Of a DNA stretch of 64,000 nt, positions 1 through 8,762 are shown piece after piece (within the stretch, counting starts at the first letter, position 1; every line of letters starts with the position of its first letter). The position numbers and the translations under genes were made by a program. Source of the DNA: Rhodococcus pyridinivorans (GTDB lineage Bacteria; Actinomycetota; Actinomycetes; Mycobacteriales; Mycobacteriaceae); NCBI RefSeq assembly GCF_900105195.1, contig NZ_FNRX01000002.1, forward strand, positions 806,001 to 870,000, read 5' to 3'. A model generated the notes under the pieces. That model did no database searches, was not told the origin of the DNA, and saw nothing but the letters and a program-made list of their open reading frames with translations.

Positions 1-166
1 CACCGTTGGCTGTCACTTCTTCATACGTGACATCGGTGGGTTCGATGGTGGGAAGATGCCATTCTTCGAACATGTCTCGCTGACCTGCGAGATCCATACC
101 TTCGGACCGTCGAAGCCAGGACGAGTACAGGTCGTTGAGGAACAGCGATTCTTTGCTCACGGACAT
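1..166 (-). CDS. alpha/beta-hydrolase (esterase/lactonase type), 5' part only
   Basis: Only the first 55 codons are inside the window; the gene continues past the left edge. The visible N-terminus (MSVSKESLFLNDLYSSW, then a segment ending IEPTDVTYEEV) resembles the cap region before the core of alpha/beta-hydrolase-fold esterases that accompany Baeyer-Villiger monooxygenases. The HGG and GxSxG motifs expected further in are not visible. The gene lies downstream of, and on the same strand as, a BVMO, an aldehyde dehydrogenase and a CoA-transferase, so cleavage of the ester or lactone made by the BVMO is a reasonable inference. The start is preceded only by a weak GTGAG ribosome site. The family assignment rests on a short stretch and is moderate. 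Confidence 0.55.
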   Translation of the reverse strand, partial: MSVSKESLFLNDLYSSWLRRSEGMDLAGQRDMFEEWHLPTIEPTDVTYEEVTANG

Positions 167-558
167 GTGTTGCTCACTTTCATCACCGGTCGAGAAGGAA
201 ATTGACTGATCAGGAAGGCGTGAAGCTGGTGTATCGCGTACGCACGGTGTCACCCCACCCAGTCGGCTGATTAGAAAAGGCCGCTAGGGAAGGTCAACGA
301 TTGCCTCGGATTGTCGAAATGTCGATACTCATCGACCGCCACATCGGTTCGGCGTCGAGGCTTGCGCCGTCGAGGCGGTGATGTGATGGTTCCGCGATGT
401 CGCTGATCGAACTTTTCGCATCCGTCGCTCACTATGCGAACGCACAGATGCAAGTTGTGCGGGTCGTTTGTGCCGACGCTACTGGAAGAGTGCTGATTGC
501 AACTCGATGTAGAGATGCTGCAACTTCTTTCCATCGAGGTGGAGCAGCCGGGTCGTCC
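167..558. other. Intergenic region without a supported gene
   Basis: This stretch separates yciI copy 1 from the esterase-like gene. Open frames exist on both strands, but their composition is arginine- and serine-rich shadow sequence. I see no strong hairpin. It may hold the promoter of the esterase-like gene. Confidence 0.5.
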
Positions 559-849
559 TCAGATCCCTACGAGGGGTCCGATGACGGGCTTCCACTGGTA
601 GATGCTCTGGTCGACGACAACACCCTGCGTGACATACGGGTCCTTGGCGAGCAGGGCCTGCAGGTCGTCTTCGCTGTCCGCCTTGAACACGAGCAACGCG
701 CCGGCCCCGTCGGCCCAGGCGCCCGCTTCCTGCAGCACGCCTTTGGCGGCCGCGTCCTTGACGAAGACCAGGTGGTCGGCATGAGCAGCCTCTTTGACGG
801 ATGCGTCAGTGGTGTACGACCAGATAACAGCGAACAGGGCCATGGTCAC
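559..849 (-). CDS. YciI-like small protein, copy 1
   Basis: A 96-residue alpha/beta barrel protein of the YciI/muconolactone-isomerase-like family. It opens with a hydrophobic beta strand (MALFAVIWSY), has a His-Asp-His segment near residue 24 (AAHADHLVFV), and ends in KPVIGPLVGI, which is the usual YciI layout and length. The family's activity is poorly defined; small hydrolase, isomerase or dehalogenase-like roles have been suggested. An almost identical copy lies about 26 kb away beside an AAA+ regulator gene. In the translations the only clear difference is Ser versus Thr near residue 81 (VDQSIYQW against VDQTIYQW). A shared upstream element sits 88 bp before both starts, so both copies are probably controlled by the same protein. 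Confidence 0.85.
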   Translation of the reverse strand: MTMALFAVIWSYTTDASVKEAAHADHLVFVKDAAAKGVLQEAGAWADGAGALLVFKADSEDDLQALLAKDPYVTQGVVVDQSIYQWKPVIGPLVGI

Positions 850-936
850 TCCTTGAGTGGGATAAGGGATGTGAAACGGTGCGGATATTCAGGAGAATGC
901 GCACTTTAGAACGCTAGAAGCAGGGATGAGGTCACC

Positions 937-955
937 AGTGTCCTATTTTGCAACA
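937..955 (-). promoter_or_regulatory. Putative activator site before yciI copy 1
   Basis: The 19-mer AGTGTCCTATTTTGCAACA (plus-strand reading) occurs identically 88 bp upstream of both yciI copies, while the sequence between it and each start has largely diverged. Its core has the form TGT-N11-ACA. A related element precedes the AcoR/MimR-type regulator gene in the same window. It is probably that regulator's binding site; this is an inference from conservation. Confidence 0.6.
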
Positions 956-1118
956 CCTGTTGGTGAACGACGGCGAATATAGAACGGAGAGAACGCGATC
1001 GGCGTTGAACGGCCGGACGACGGTGTGGCTTGCATACGGTCGGTGACCTTGCCGGCAGCTGTGTGTGGAACCAGCTCTGCTGGTAGGCATGGCCAAGATC
1101 CGCCGTGCAGGTGAGCTG

Positions 1119-2366
1119 TTACTCGGGCAGTGCCCCGGCGGCGCGCAGCTGCTCGATATCGTCTTCGAGAAGTCCGAGTTCTGTTAGCACAGTATCGGTA
1201 TCGGCGCCACGGTCGCGCGGCCCGAACCGCACAGCACCGGGGGACCCAGCGAGTTTGACGGGTACGCCGAGACCCCGGTAGCCGTCACACTCGACCACCA
1301 TCTCGCGGTGACGGACCTGCGGTAGCGAAAGGGCCTCTCCGACATTGTTCACCGACCCCGACGGTACGCCGGCTCGCCGTAGCAGGGCCGCCAAAGCTTC
1401 GCGCTGCCAAGTTTTGACGAGGCCGCCGAGGATGTCGCGCAGTTGAGCTGCGTTTGCCATCCGGTCGGAGTTGGTGACGAATCTCGGGTCGTCGGCCAGG
1501 TCTGAAGCGTCGAGCGCCACGACCAGAGCGCGGAATTGCCGGTCGTTGCCGGCACCGATGAAGAAGGGGCCATCGGCGCAGGTGAACGTTTCATAGGGAC
1601 AGATCGTCGGGTGTGCCACGCCCGTCCGCTCCGGCGCGACGCCGGTGGCAAACCACTTGCCGGCGTGTGGGTGCAGGATCGACACAGCGTTGTCGAGTAG
1701 TGCCAGATCCACGAGTTGCCCGCGTCCGGTCTTTTGCCGCACGTGAAGTGCCATGAGGATGCCGTTCACAGCGTTGAGACCCGTGATGATGTCGACCAGA
1801 GGGATCCCGATCCGCATGGCATCACCGTGGGGCTCACCGTTGATGCTCATCAGCCCCGACAAGGCTTGGAGAATTGCGTCGTAGCCGGGAGCACCACCGA
1901 GCGGCCCGTCGACTCCGTACCCGGTGATTCGACAGTGCACGAGTCGCGGGAATTCGGCGGCGAGCACGTCGTCGTCGAGTCCCCACTTCGCAAGGGTGCC
2001 CGCCTTGAAGTTTTCGATGACGACATCGGCTTCGGCAAGCATCGTGCGCAGCAGTTGTTGGCCGGCCTCGGTACGCAAATCCACACTGATGTTCCGCTTG
2101 TTGCGGTTCAAGCCATCGAAGTAGGCGCTGTGGTCATCCTTGACGAAAGGCGGGCCCCAGCTGCGTGTGTCGTCACCAGTAGGTGGCTCCACCTTGATCA
2201 CGTCGGCACCGTGGTCGGCGAGCACTTGCGCGCACAGCGGGCCGGCCAGCACCCGCGAAAGATCGACGACCCGGATGTCGGTGAGTGCGCCGGTCCGTGG
2301 ACGCAGAGTCTCGGATGCGGATTCTCGAGTCTCGGCCGGGAGGATGGCAGATGAGGATTCAGGCAT
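1119..2366 (-). CDS. Family III CoA-transferase (CaiB/BaiF)
   Basis: A 415-residue protein of the usual CaiB/BaiF length. The N-terminal signature (IRVVDLSRVLAGPLCAQVLAD) and the following DVIKVEPPTGDDTR segment are diagnostic. The catalytic aspartate of the family is expected within the LVDLALLDNAV region around residue 220. These enzymes move CoA from a donor thioester, often succinyl-CoA, to an organic acid. Here the likely acceptor is the acid produced by the aldehyde dehydrogenase encoded 234 bp upstream on the same strand. That gap is large enough for a separate promoter, although I see no clear one. The exact substrate cannot be read from sequence. Confidence 0.9.
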   Translation of the reverse strand: MPESSSAILPAETRESASETLRPRTGALTDIRVVDLSRVLAGPLCAQVLADHGADVIKVEPPTGDDTRSWGPPFVKDDHSAYFDGLNRNKRNISVDLRTEAGQQLLRTMLAEADVVIENFKAGTLAKWGLDDDVLAAEFPRLVHCRITGYGVDGPLGGAPGYDAILQALSGLMSINGEPHGDAMRIGIPLVDIITGLNAVNGILMALHVRQKTGRGQLVDLALLDNAVSILHPHAGKWFATGVAPERTGVAHPTICPYETFTCADGPFFIGAGNDRQFRALVVALDASDLADDPRFVTNSDRMANAAQLRDILGGLVKTWQREALAALLRRAGVPSGSVNNVGEALSLPQVRHREMVVECDGYRGLGVPVKLAGSPGAVRFGPRDRGADTDTVLTELGLLEDDIEQLRAAGALPE

Positions 2367-2600
2367 GATTGCTCATTCTGTGCGGTTGGAAGTCGCTGGC
2401 CTCCGGAGGGAGGGACAAAGCATGAACGGAGTATTCTCAGCCATCGCTGACCTGCATCGACCGCGGGTAGTTGCCCATAGTCAGCGACGCTGAAGACGAC
2501 GGGCATGCTCCGTGTAGCTACTCGTTCCTTCCATCGGATGAAGTCTCAGGCTGGACGCACTGTCGGGGGCGATATGGAGGGTCTGCGGGCGTTGCGAAGC

Positions 2601-4049
2601 CTAGACGTATATCGACTTGTACTCGAGATAGAAGTCCAGGGACTCGGGCCCGAATTCGCGGCCGACTCCGCTGTTCTTCACGCCGCCGAACGGGGAGCCG
2701 GTATCGAGGGAGTAGTAGTTCACTCCCACGGTTCCGGATCGAATACGTGACGCGATGTCCAAGCCGTGTTCGGTGTCTTCCGTGAAGACGACTCCTCCCA
2801 AACCGAATGGTGTGTCGTTCGCCATGTTGATGGCGTCCTCTTCGGTCTCATAAGGGATGACGGAGATGACAGGTCCGAAAATCTCGTCCTGTGCCAGCGG
2901 ACTGCGATTATCGACACCCTCGAAGATGGTGGGAGACACGAACCAGCCGCGGGGACATTGCTCAGGGGAGTCGGTTCCGCCGCGGATCGTTCGGAATCCC
3001 TCGGACTGCCCGAGGCGGATGTAACTCCTCACCCGCTCCCGATGCTGCTCGCTTACCATGGGGCCCATGGTTACCGACTCGTCGAGTGGGTCTCCCATGA
3101 CCAAGCCGTCTACGTAGGACGCAAGGACGTCGATGATCTCGCTGGACCTACCGTGGGGAACCAAGATGCGGGAGTTCGTGGTGCATGTCTGTCCCCCGTT
3201 CTTGAGCACGGCGTCTTTGAGGCTTCTGGCAAAGACGCCGAGGTCGGCATCGGGGAGCACAATGGCTGCGGATTTTCCTCCGAGCTCCAGGGAGACTCTC
3301 TTGAAACTGCGGCCGGCGACCTCGCCGATCGCTTGTCCTGCTGCAGTGGAACCGGTGAAGGCGATCTTGTCGACATCGGGATGGGCTACAAGGGCTTTGC
3401 CTGCATGAACGCCGCCGGCAACGATGTTGAGGACGCCAGGTGGTAGACCGGCTTCCTCGGCTGCCTCTGCGAGTACATAGGCATCGAGCGACGTCTCCGG
3501 TGCCGGCTTGAGAACTACAGTGCATCCTGCTGCCAGTGCGGGCCCGATCTTGGCCATGGCCAAGAGCTGTGGATAGTTCCAGGCAGTAATTGCGCCCACG
3601 ACTCCTACGGGTTCTTCTCGCACGATGGTGGAGCCCATGCTGCTGGGTCGGCGGGTCTCGAATGTTCGTGTCTCGATGAGATCTGCCATGGACCGCAGGA
3701 TCGCTACCGGAGCCGTTGCGCTTGTGCTCACCGACAAGGAGGAGATCATTCCGGTCTGCCGGCTGACGAGCTCTGCAGTCGATCTTCCTCGACGCTCGAG
3801 GCTGTCGGCGAAGCGCCGCATCACTGTAGCTCGCTCGTGGGGGGTGCTGCGCCCCCAGGGTCCTTTCTGGAGTGCGGCCCGTGCGGCGTGCACAGCCGCA
3901 TCGATCTCCTCGGGCCCGCCCATCGCAGCAACACCCAGAGGGCGCTCGGTTGCTGCCTCGAACACCGGTGCCAGATCGGAGGTGCTCGCTTTGCGCCATT
4001 GGCCGTCGATGAAGAAACGTTCACGTTCAATGCTGTTGATGACAGGCAT
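2601..4049 (-). CDS. NAD(P)-dependent aldehyde dehydrogenase
   Basis: A 482-residue ALDH-superfamily enzyme. The cofactor-binding segment (GAITAWNYPQ), the general-base glutamate in LELGGKSAAIVLPDAD, and the catalytic cysteine in NGGQTCTTNSRIL are all in their expected order. A ribosome site (GGAAGAAG) precedes the ATG. The gene lies 40 bp downstream of the BVMO gene, so the two are almost certainly cotranscribed. After BVMO oxidation and ester cleavage a terminal alcohol or aldehyde would arise, and this enzyme would make the acid that the downstream CoA-transferase could activate. The substrate is inferred from neighbours only. Confidence 0.92.
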   Translation of the reverse strand: MPVINSIERERFFIDGQWRKASTSDLAPVFEAATERPLGVAAMGGPEEIDAAVHAARAALQKGPWGRSTPHERATVMRRFADSLERRGRSTAELVSRQTGMISSLSVSTSATAPVAILRSMADLIETRTFETRRPSSMGSTIVREEPVGVVGAITAWNYPQLLAMAKIGPALAAGCTVVLKPAPETSLDAYVLAEAAEEAGLPPGVLNIVAGGVHAGKALVAHPDVDKIAFTGSTAAGQAIGEVAGRSFKRVSLELGGKSAAIVLPDADLGVFARSLKDAVLKNGGQTCTTNSRILVPHGRSSEIIDVLASYVDGLVMGDPLDESVTMGPMVSEQHRERVRSYIRLGQSEGFRTIRGGTDSPEQCPRGWFVSPTIFEGVDNRSPLAQDEIFGPVISVIPYETEEDAINMANDTPFGLGGVVFTEDTEHGLDIASRIRSGTVGVNYYSLDTGSPFGGVKNSGVGREFGPESLDFYLEYKSIYV

Positions 4050-4089
4050 TATTCACTTCTTCCGAGGTTGAATCCGATTGAGCGAAACC

Positions 4090-5730
4090 TCACGATACCC
4101 GCAGTCCGTCGGTGTATCCTGCCGCCTTTTCCTTGTGCCAGAAATCCAGGTACATGGGCAGACCGTTCAGATACTGAAGCATCTGGGGCTTCTTGCCGGG
4201 GATGTTGCTGCCGTTGTACCAGGACTTTGCATGCTTGAACAGCGCCATGTCATCGGTACCGTTGATGTGATCGGTCCAGGTCTGGTCGGCTTCGGGAGTC
4301 GATTCGAACCGGGTAAGGCCCTCCGAACGAAGAAATTCGAGGAACTCGACCATGACCTCACCTTGAAGCTCCGCGTTCGTGGACCCGTTCGCAAAGGCGG
4401 CGGGGCTCTGCGGACCGTACACGAACATGGCGTTGGGAAAGCCGGCGGTGAATGCGCCGAGGTATGCGTCGACGCCCTGGCGCCACTTCTCGCCGAGGGT
4501 AACGCCAGCGGAGTTGCGGACCTCCATCGAAGTGAGCGCACCGGTATTATTGTTGAATCCGGTTGCAAGTACGATGATGTCGAACTCTCCGTGCTCGATA
4601 CCATCGGATGTGCGAATTCCGGTTGCCGTGAACCCGGTGATCGGTGACTCCTGGATGGAGACGAGTTCGACGTTCTCCTGGTTCATCACCTCGTAGTAGT
4701 TCTGGTGCAGGGCCGGCCGCTTGGCTCCGAACGGATGAGGCGCTACGTCAGGCACCAGCAGGTCGGCCTTCACCGGGTCGAGGATCTGCGGCTTGATCTT
4801 GCTCTTCCAGAACTCGTAGACCATCGAGTTGGTTTCTTCGCTGAAGAGGTAATCGGAGAAGTTCCCGAGCCAGAATGCGAATCCGCCCTGATTCCAGAGA
4901 CGTTCGAACAGTGCGAGACGCTCTTCCTCGGACGTGTCGACGCCATTTCGGGGATCGAACTCGTAGTCGATCGCAGCGAACGTTTCGCGACACTTGACCG
5001 CCACATCCGGCATGGTCTCCTTCAGGACCGCCTGCCTCTCCTCGGTGAGGTATTCCTGATGCATGGGCAACGAGAGGTTCGGCGTGCGCTGGAAGACGGT
5101 GAGTTTCTCGACGACAGGGCCGGCTTCCTGAACTACTTGGACTGCGCTGGCGCCGGTGCCGATGATGGCAACTCGTTTGCCGGTCATGTCGATGTCGTCT
5201 CGCCACCGCGCGGTGTGGACGAGTTCACCTCGATAGGCGTCCATTTCAGGGATGTTCGGGATGTAGGGTTCGGTAGTCGATCCCGTTGCGAACACGACGA
5301 AGCGTGCGCGGAAGCTCTCGTCGTTCTGTGAGACGAGGGTCCACATCCGCTCGTCCTCGTCGAACGTCGCGCTGACGACCTTGGTGTTGAAGCGCGAGTC
5401 CTTGCTCAGGTCCAGTTTGGAGTCGACGTAGTTGAAGTAACTGCGCATCTCTTCGTGGTCCGGGAACATCTGTGAGAAGTTCCAGTCCTTCCAAAGGTAT
5501 TCATCGGTGAACTGGTAGACGGGTGCGTGGCTGTCGACGCGTGCGCCTGGGTAGCGGTTGAGGCTCCAGGCCCCACCGAAGCCTCCACTGGCTTCGAGCA
5601 GGATTACGGAGAACCCTTTGTCCCGAAGGTGGCGCAGCTGATAGATCCCGCCGAAACCGCCGCCGACCACGATGACGTCGTAATCCTGCGTTTCCGTCGT
5701 GGCGTGCTCAGGGAGATGGGTTGATGTCAT
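4090..5730 (-). CDS. Flavin-binding Baeyer-Villiger monooxygenase 1
   Basis: A 546-residue class B flavoprotein monooxygenase. An FAD Rossmann motif (VIVVGGGFGGIYQLRHL) is near the N-terminus and an NADPH Rossmann motif (GKRVAIIGTGASAVQ) follows the BVMO fingerprint. The fingerprint reads YRGELVHTARW, so its first position is Tyr where Phe is usual. The BVMO-specific C-terminal block (ELQGEVMVEF through the KPQML stretch) is intact. An upstream in-frame extension is open to 6069, but the ATG at 5730 has a GGAAAGG ribosome site and starts just before the Rossmann fold. It inserts oxygen next to a ketone to give an ester or lactone. The IclR regulator upstream may control it. Confidence 0.93.
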   Translation of the reverse strand: MTSTHLPEHATTETQDYDVIVVGGGFGGIYQLRHLRDKGFSVILLEASGGFGGAWSLNRYPGARVDSHAPVYQFTDEYLWKDWNFSQMFPDHEEMRSYFNYVDSKLDLSKDSRFNTKVVSATFDEDERMWTLVSQNDESFRARFVVFATGSTTEPYIPNIPEMDAYRGELVHTARWRDDIDMTGKRVAIIGTGASAVQVVQEAGPVVEKLTVFQRTPNLSLPMHQEYLTEERQAVLKETMPDVAVKCRETFAAIDYEFDPRNGVDTSEEERLALFERLWNQGGFAFWLGNFSDYLFSEETNSMVYEFWKSKIKPQILDPVKADLLVPDVAPHPFGAKRPALHQNYYEVMNQENVELVSIQESPITGFTATGIRTSDGIEHGEFDIIVLATGFNNNTGALTSMEVRNSAGVTLGEKWRQGVDAYLGAFTAGFPNAMFVYGPQSPAAFANGSTNAELQGEVMVEFLEFLRSEGLTRFESTPEADQTWTDHINGTDDMALFKHAKSWYNGSNIPGKKPQMLQYLNGLPMYLDFWHKEKAAGYTDGLRVS

Positions 5731-5918
5731 GGGCCTAGACCTTTCCGAGGCTGACGTGCGGGCAGAGTTCCGGGGCGTTGTGTCTGGCTTTGCTTTCCGA
5801 AAGTCAAACGGCCTGTCGGAGTTGCGACCTCGTTGCGTATGGGGTGTGGCATGGGTCACGGAGATGGAATGAATCGACAATAGCGACCCACCAAAAAATC
5901 CGCAACTAGAAATAAAAA

Positions 5919-5929
5919 TACGTAAATAA
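5919..5929 (-). promoter_or_regulatory. TACGTAA element upstream of BVMO 1
   Basis: TACGTAAATAA lies in an AT-rich island about 190 bp before the BVMO start. A matching TACGTAAGATAA lies in the iclR-acyl-CoA dehydrogenase intergenic region. The shared core suggests a common regulator, probably the adjacent IclR protein. With only two short occurrences this is weak. Confidence 0.3.
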
Positions 5930-6497
5930 GTAGATAGGCGCTCTGCGGCAAGGTTTGCGCGTCTTCTGAAGGCGAGGGGGGACCATGTCAGGACAAGGGG
6001 TGTTTGTTGTCGGCGGGGGAGTTTGACACTCGGGCGCGTGCAGGCCGAGTTGCTTGGTGTCGACGGCACATCGACGAGTGCGGGACCCTCGGTTCCGCCC
6101 GATGTCGCGGACGGGTGCTACGGCGACGACGTGGGCGAAGCGAACTCGCTGTTGTGGAGTGCTTGCGCGACGCTCCCCTGCGGCCGGCCGGAGATCAGAA
6201 GCAGATCAACGATGTGAATGGTGGCTACAGGGTGCGAGACATGTTCGGGCGCACGTTCCTCCGCTGTGATCGAGGGCGTCTGCCGGACCCTGCCGACCGT
6301 TACGGTCTGCGGCGTTCGATCCGGAAGTCGCGCCGCGTGGAGGCGCACCCTCCGATATATCCGGTGGTCGAGCGGTGCACCGGGAATCGATCATCTGTTA
6401 GGTGAAGGTCGAGAGATCGAGCAGGCGGGTCCGATCGCGATGTGAGGGTCACGCTCGCTCGAGAGGCGGCGGCCTGGCCGTCGCGTGTTGCTCACGG

Positions 6498-6526
6498 ATG
6501 CGGTCGCTTACCGCGAGTGACCGCAT
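6498..6526 (-). terminator. Hairpin downstream of iclR
   Basis: ATGCGGTCGCT pairs with AGTGACCGCAT (one G-U pair) around a 7-nt loop. It lies about 100 bp past the iclR stop. There is no T-tract, so it is a possible rather than a proven terminator. Confidence 0.35.
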
Positions 6527-6629
6527 CAACCCTGGTCCGTTTCTGTGTCAGGCGGGGTGTGGCGTCGGTCGACACGGTCGTCGAGCCGGGTCGAGCGACT
6601 CATCGAGGAATCAGTGTCCGTGTTGCAGG

Positions 6630-7397
6630 CTAGCGAAAGCCCCACTTGGTGGCGTATCGCAGGCAGATCTCGACGAGTTCGTCCTGCCGTTCGACGATGG
6701 TCTCCCGTATCCCGACCACGCCGAGGGTGGCGATGGTCCGGCCGCGTTCTCGGAGGGCGACCGATACCCCGTCTGCATGTTCAACGGCCACACCGGGTGC
6801 CACGCATACGCCGGTGTTCTCGAGCTCATCGAGTGAGTGCAGGAAGCGCTCGACGAAGTCGGCATCGGAGGATGGTCGAGAGTTGAGGTACGCCCAGATG
6901 TCACGTTGATCGCGATCGGCCAGCAAGAGCCATCCTGCAGAGGTACGCAGGAGAGATCGGCGCACCCGGTTTTCTGCCAGGTATGCGTAATGCGGGTCGG
7001 AAGAGACGTGATCGACGTAGAACAGGTCGTCGCCGACAGATGTGGACAGTGTGATGGTCAACCCGGTCTCGGCATGGACCTGCTCGAGCTGATCATGGCT
7101 GATCGAGGTGACCGGAGGTCGGCCTGCGATGACGTTGAGAAGATAGGGCGCGGTGCCGAGGGTGTAGATCCGGTCGCGCTCGTCGAGGTAGCCGACGGCG
7201 ACGAGACCGTTGATCAAGCCCTGGACCGAACTGACGGGCGCGGAGAGTGCCCGTGCGATAGCGGTGAGGGTGAGGCCGTTTTCGGACCGGGCTACGAGTT
7301 CGAGGATCGACGCCACCCGATCGACCATGCGGTGCCGGGGACGGCCGGGAACCTTCTCGACCGGCACGGCTCCGGGGGACCCAGGAGTGTCAGCCAT
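6630..7397 (-). CDS. IclR-family transcriptional regulator
   Basis: A 255-residue protein with an N-terminal winged helix-turn-helix (VDRVASILELVARSENGLTLTAI followed by ALSAPVSSVQGLINGL) and a C-terminal IclR effector domain ending in the typical IRETIVERQDELVEIC helix. Members usually bind acids or aromatic intermediates and act as repressors or activators of neighbouring catabolic operons. The gene is divergent from the acyl-CoA dehydrogenase pair and codirectional with the BVMO operon that lies downstream across a 0.9-kb gap, so it could control both. The effector is unknown. Confidence 0.92.
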   Translation of the reverse strand: MADTPGSPGAVPVEKVPGRPRHRMVDRVASILELVARSENGLTLTAIARALSAPVSSVQGLINGLVAVGYLDERDRIYTLGTAPYLLNVIAGRPPVTSISHDQLEQVHAETGLTITLSTSVGDDLFYVDHVSSDPHYAYLAENRVRRSLLRTSAGWLLLADRDQRDIWAYLNSRPSSDADFVERFLHSLDELENTGVCVAPGVAVEHADGVSVALRERGRTIATLGVVGIRETIVERQDELVEICLRYATKWGFR

Positions 7398-7442
7398 TTC
7401 GTGAGCCTATCAACAGGGAGAACTCCTCCAACCGATACATAA

Positions 7443-7450
7443 TTACGTAA
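7443..7450. promoter_or_regulatory. TTACGTAA palindrome in the iclR/ACAD divergent promoter
   Basis: A perfect 8-bp palindrome inside the 213-bp divergent intergenic region, in an AT-rich patch just upstream of iclR. It overlaps the TACGTAA core also seen upstream of BVMO 1. It is a candidate IclR operator. Confidence 0.35.
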
Positions 7451-7610
7451 GATAATGCGCTATTGCGTAGATGTCGAGGACTGGATAGTGTCCATCCGAG
7501 ATGGGGCCGGCGTTCGCCCCCCCGATCCGACCGGCCGCCGCTTACTCGGCGGCGAAATTCACGCGAGCATGTCGGGCCTCGCCCCAGCCGGAACTTCCTA
7601 TGGAGGCACT

Positions 7611-8762
7611 ATGAACCCCTCCGTCGCGCCGCCGACGACGGTGACCACTGATGAAATGGATGCTCTACGCGCCGAGGTACGCACCTTTCTCGAGAAGGAG
7701 ACCGCGGCAGGGACACTGACACCGGGCATCGACACCTGGCTCACCCGGTGGGACGAGGACTTCACCCGCCGCCTCGCCGAGCACGGTTGGGTAGGAATGA
7801 CCATCCCGACCGAGTACGGCGGGCACGGCCGGACCCATCTCGAGCGTTTCGTTGTCACCGAGGAACTGCTCGCGGTAGGCGCTCCGGTTGCAGCGCAGTG
7901 GGTGGCAGACCGCCAGATTGCACCATCGCTGCTGAGATACGGCACCGAAGAGCAGAAGCACAAGTACCTTCCCCGAATTGCTGCGGGTGAGTGCTTCTTC
8001 GGCATAGGAATGAGTGAGCCCGACTCAGGATCGGACCTGGCCAGTGTCCGGACCCGCGGCACCCGAGTGGAGGGCGGTTGGACCGTCACCGGCACCAAAG
8101 TGTGGACCTCGGGCGCCCACCACGCTGAGGCGTTCATCGTGCTGGCCCGCACGGAACCACTCGACACGGCACACCGCCACGCGGGCCTGAGCCAGTTCAT
8201 CGTCGACCTCCGTTCCCGAGGCGTGACGATCCGGCCGATCATTTCCCTCTCCGGCGACCACCACTTCAACGAGGTCGTTCTGGACGAGGTATTCGTTCCC
8301 GACGCCAGGGTCTTCGGCACGTTGGGCAACGGATGGGAACAGGTCAACTCGGAGCTTTCCTTCGAACGCAGTGGACCCGAGCGTTTCCTTTCGACCTTCC
8401 GGCTCCTGGCTGCCGAGATCGGCGCGGTCCGAAAGGGACTGCTGCCCGAGCGCACCGACCTGGGACGTTCTGTGGCCCGGATGGTCGGACTGCACGCACT
8501 GAGCCAGAACATCGCCGGAGCCCTTCAACGGGGCGAGAAGGCCGACACCGCCGCCGCCCTGGTCAAACTCCTCGGTACCAGCATGGAAGGCGACCTCGTC
8601 GAGTACGTCTCTGATCGGCTGGGTGACGAGACCATGGACGGGCAAGCGGAAATCGAGGCTCTGTGCAGGGCCGGACTACACCAGCGTCCGGGGTTCACAC
8701 TTCGCGGCGGTACCAACGAAATCCTGCGCGGCGTGATCGCGCGGGGGCTGGGGATGCGCTGA
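7611..8762 (+). CDS. Acyl-CoA dehydrogenase, subunit 1 of a pair
   Basis: A 383-residue FAD acyl-CoA dehydrogenase. The start at 7611 is chosen because GGAGG lies 4 bp before it and the protein then begins at a normal family N-terminus; the longer open frame upstream has shadow-like composition. Characteristic blocks are present: GIGMSEPDSGSDLASVRTR, the KVWTSGAH flavin segment and the C-terminal GGTNEILRG signature. It overlaps the next acyl-CoA dehydrogenase by an ATGA. Such adjacent, unequal pairs in Actinobacteria form alpha2beta2 enzymes, as shown for the steroid side-chain FadE/ChsE pairs. The substrate is probably a bulky or branched acyl-CoA, by inference. Confidence 0.93.
   Translation: MNPSVAPPTTVTTDEMDALRAEVRTFLEKETAAGTLTPGIDTWLTRWDEDFTRRLAEHGWVGMTIPTEYGGHGRTHLERFVVTEELLAVGAPVAAQWVADRQIAPSLLRYGTEEQKHKYLPRIAAGECFFGIGMSEPDSGSDLASVRTRGTRVEGGWTVTGTKVWTSGAHHAEAFIVLARTEPLDTAHRHAGLSQFIVDLRSRGVTIRPIISLSGDHHFNEVVLDEVFVPDARVFGTLGNGWEQVNSELSFERSGPERFLSTFRLLAAEIGAVRKGLLPERTDLGRSVARMVGLHALSQNIAGALQRGEKADTAAALVKLLGTSMEGDLVEYVSDRLGDETMDGQAEIEALCRAGLHQRPGFTLRGGTNEILRGVIARGLGMR

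Larger units (their letters stand above)
5731..6629. other. Intergenic region between BVMO 1 and iclR
   Basis: About 900 bp with no convincing gene. The half nearest the BVMO is unusually AT-rich (around 5890-5935) and carries a TACGTAAATAA element that resembles one in the iclR/acyl-CoA dehydrogenase intergenic region. The half nearest iclR holds an 11-bp hairpin. Open frames here are short and arginine-rich. Confidence 0.55.

Noticed and set aside
5731..6069. A 113-codon N-terminal extension of BVMO 1
   Set aside because: The extension is Ser/Arg-rich, lies over the AT-rich promoter-like patch and lacks homology; the ATG at 5730 has a good ribosome site.
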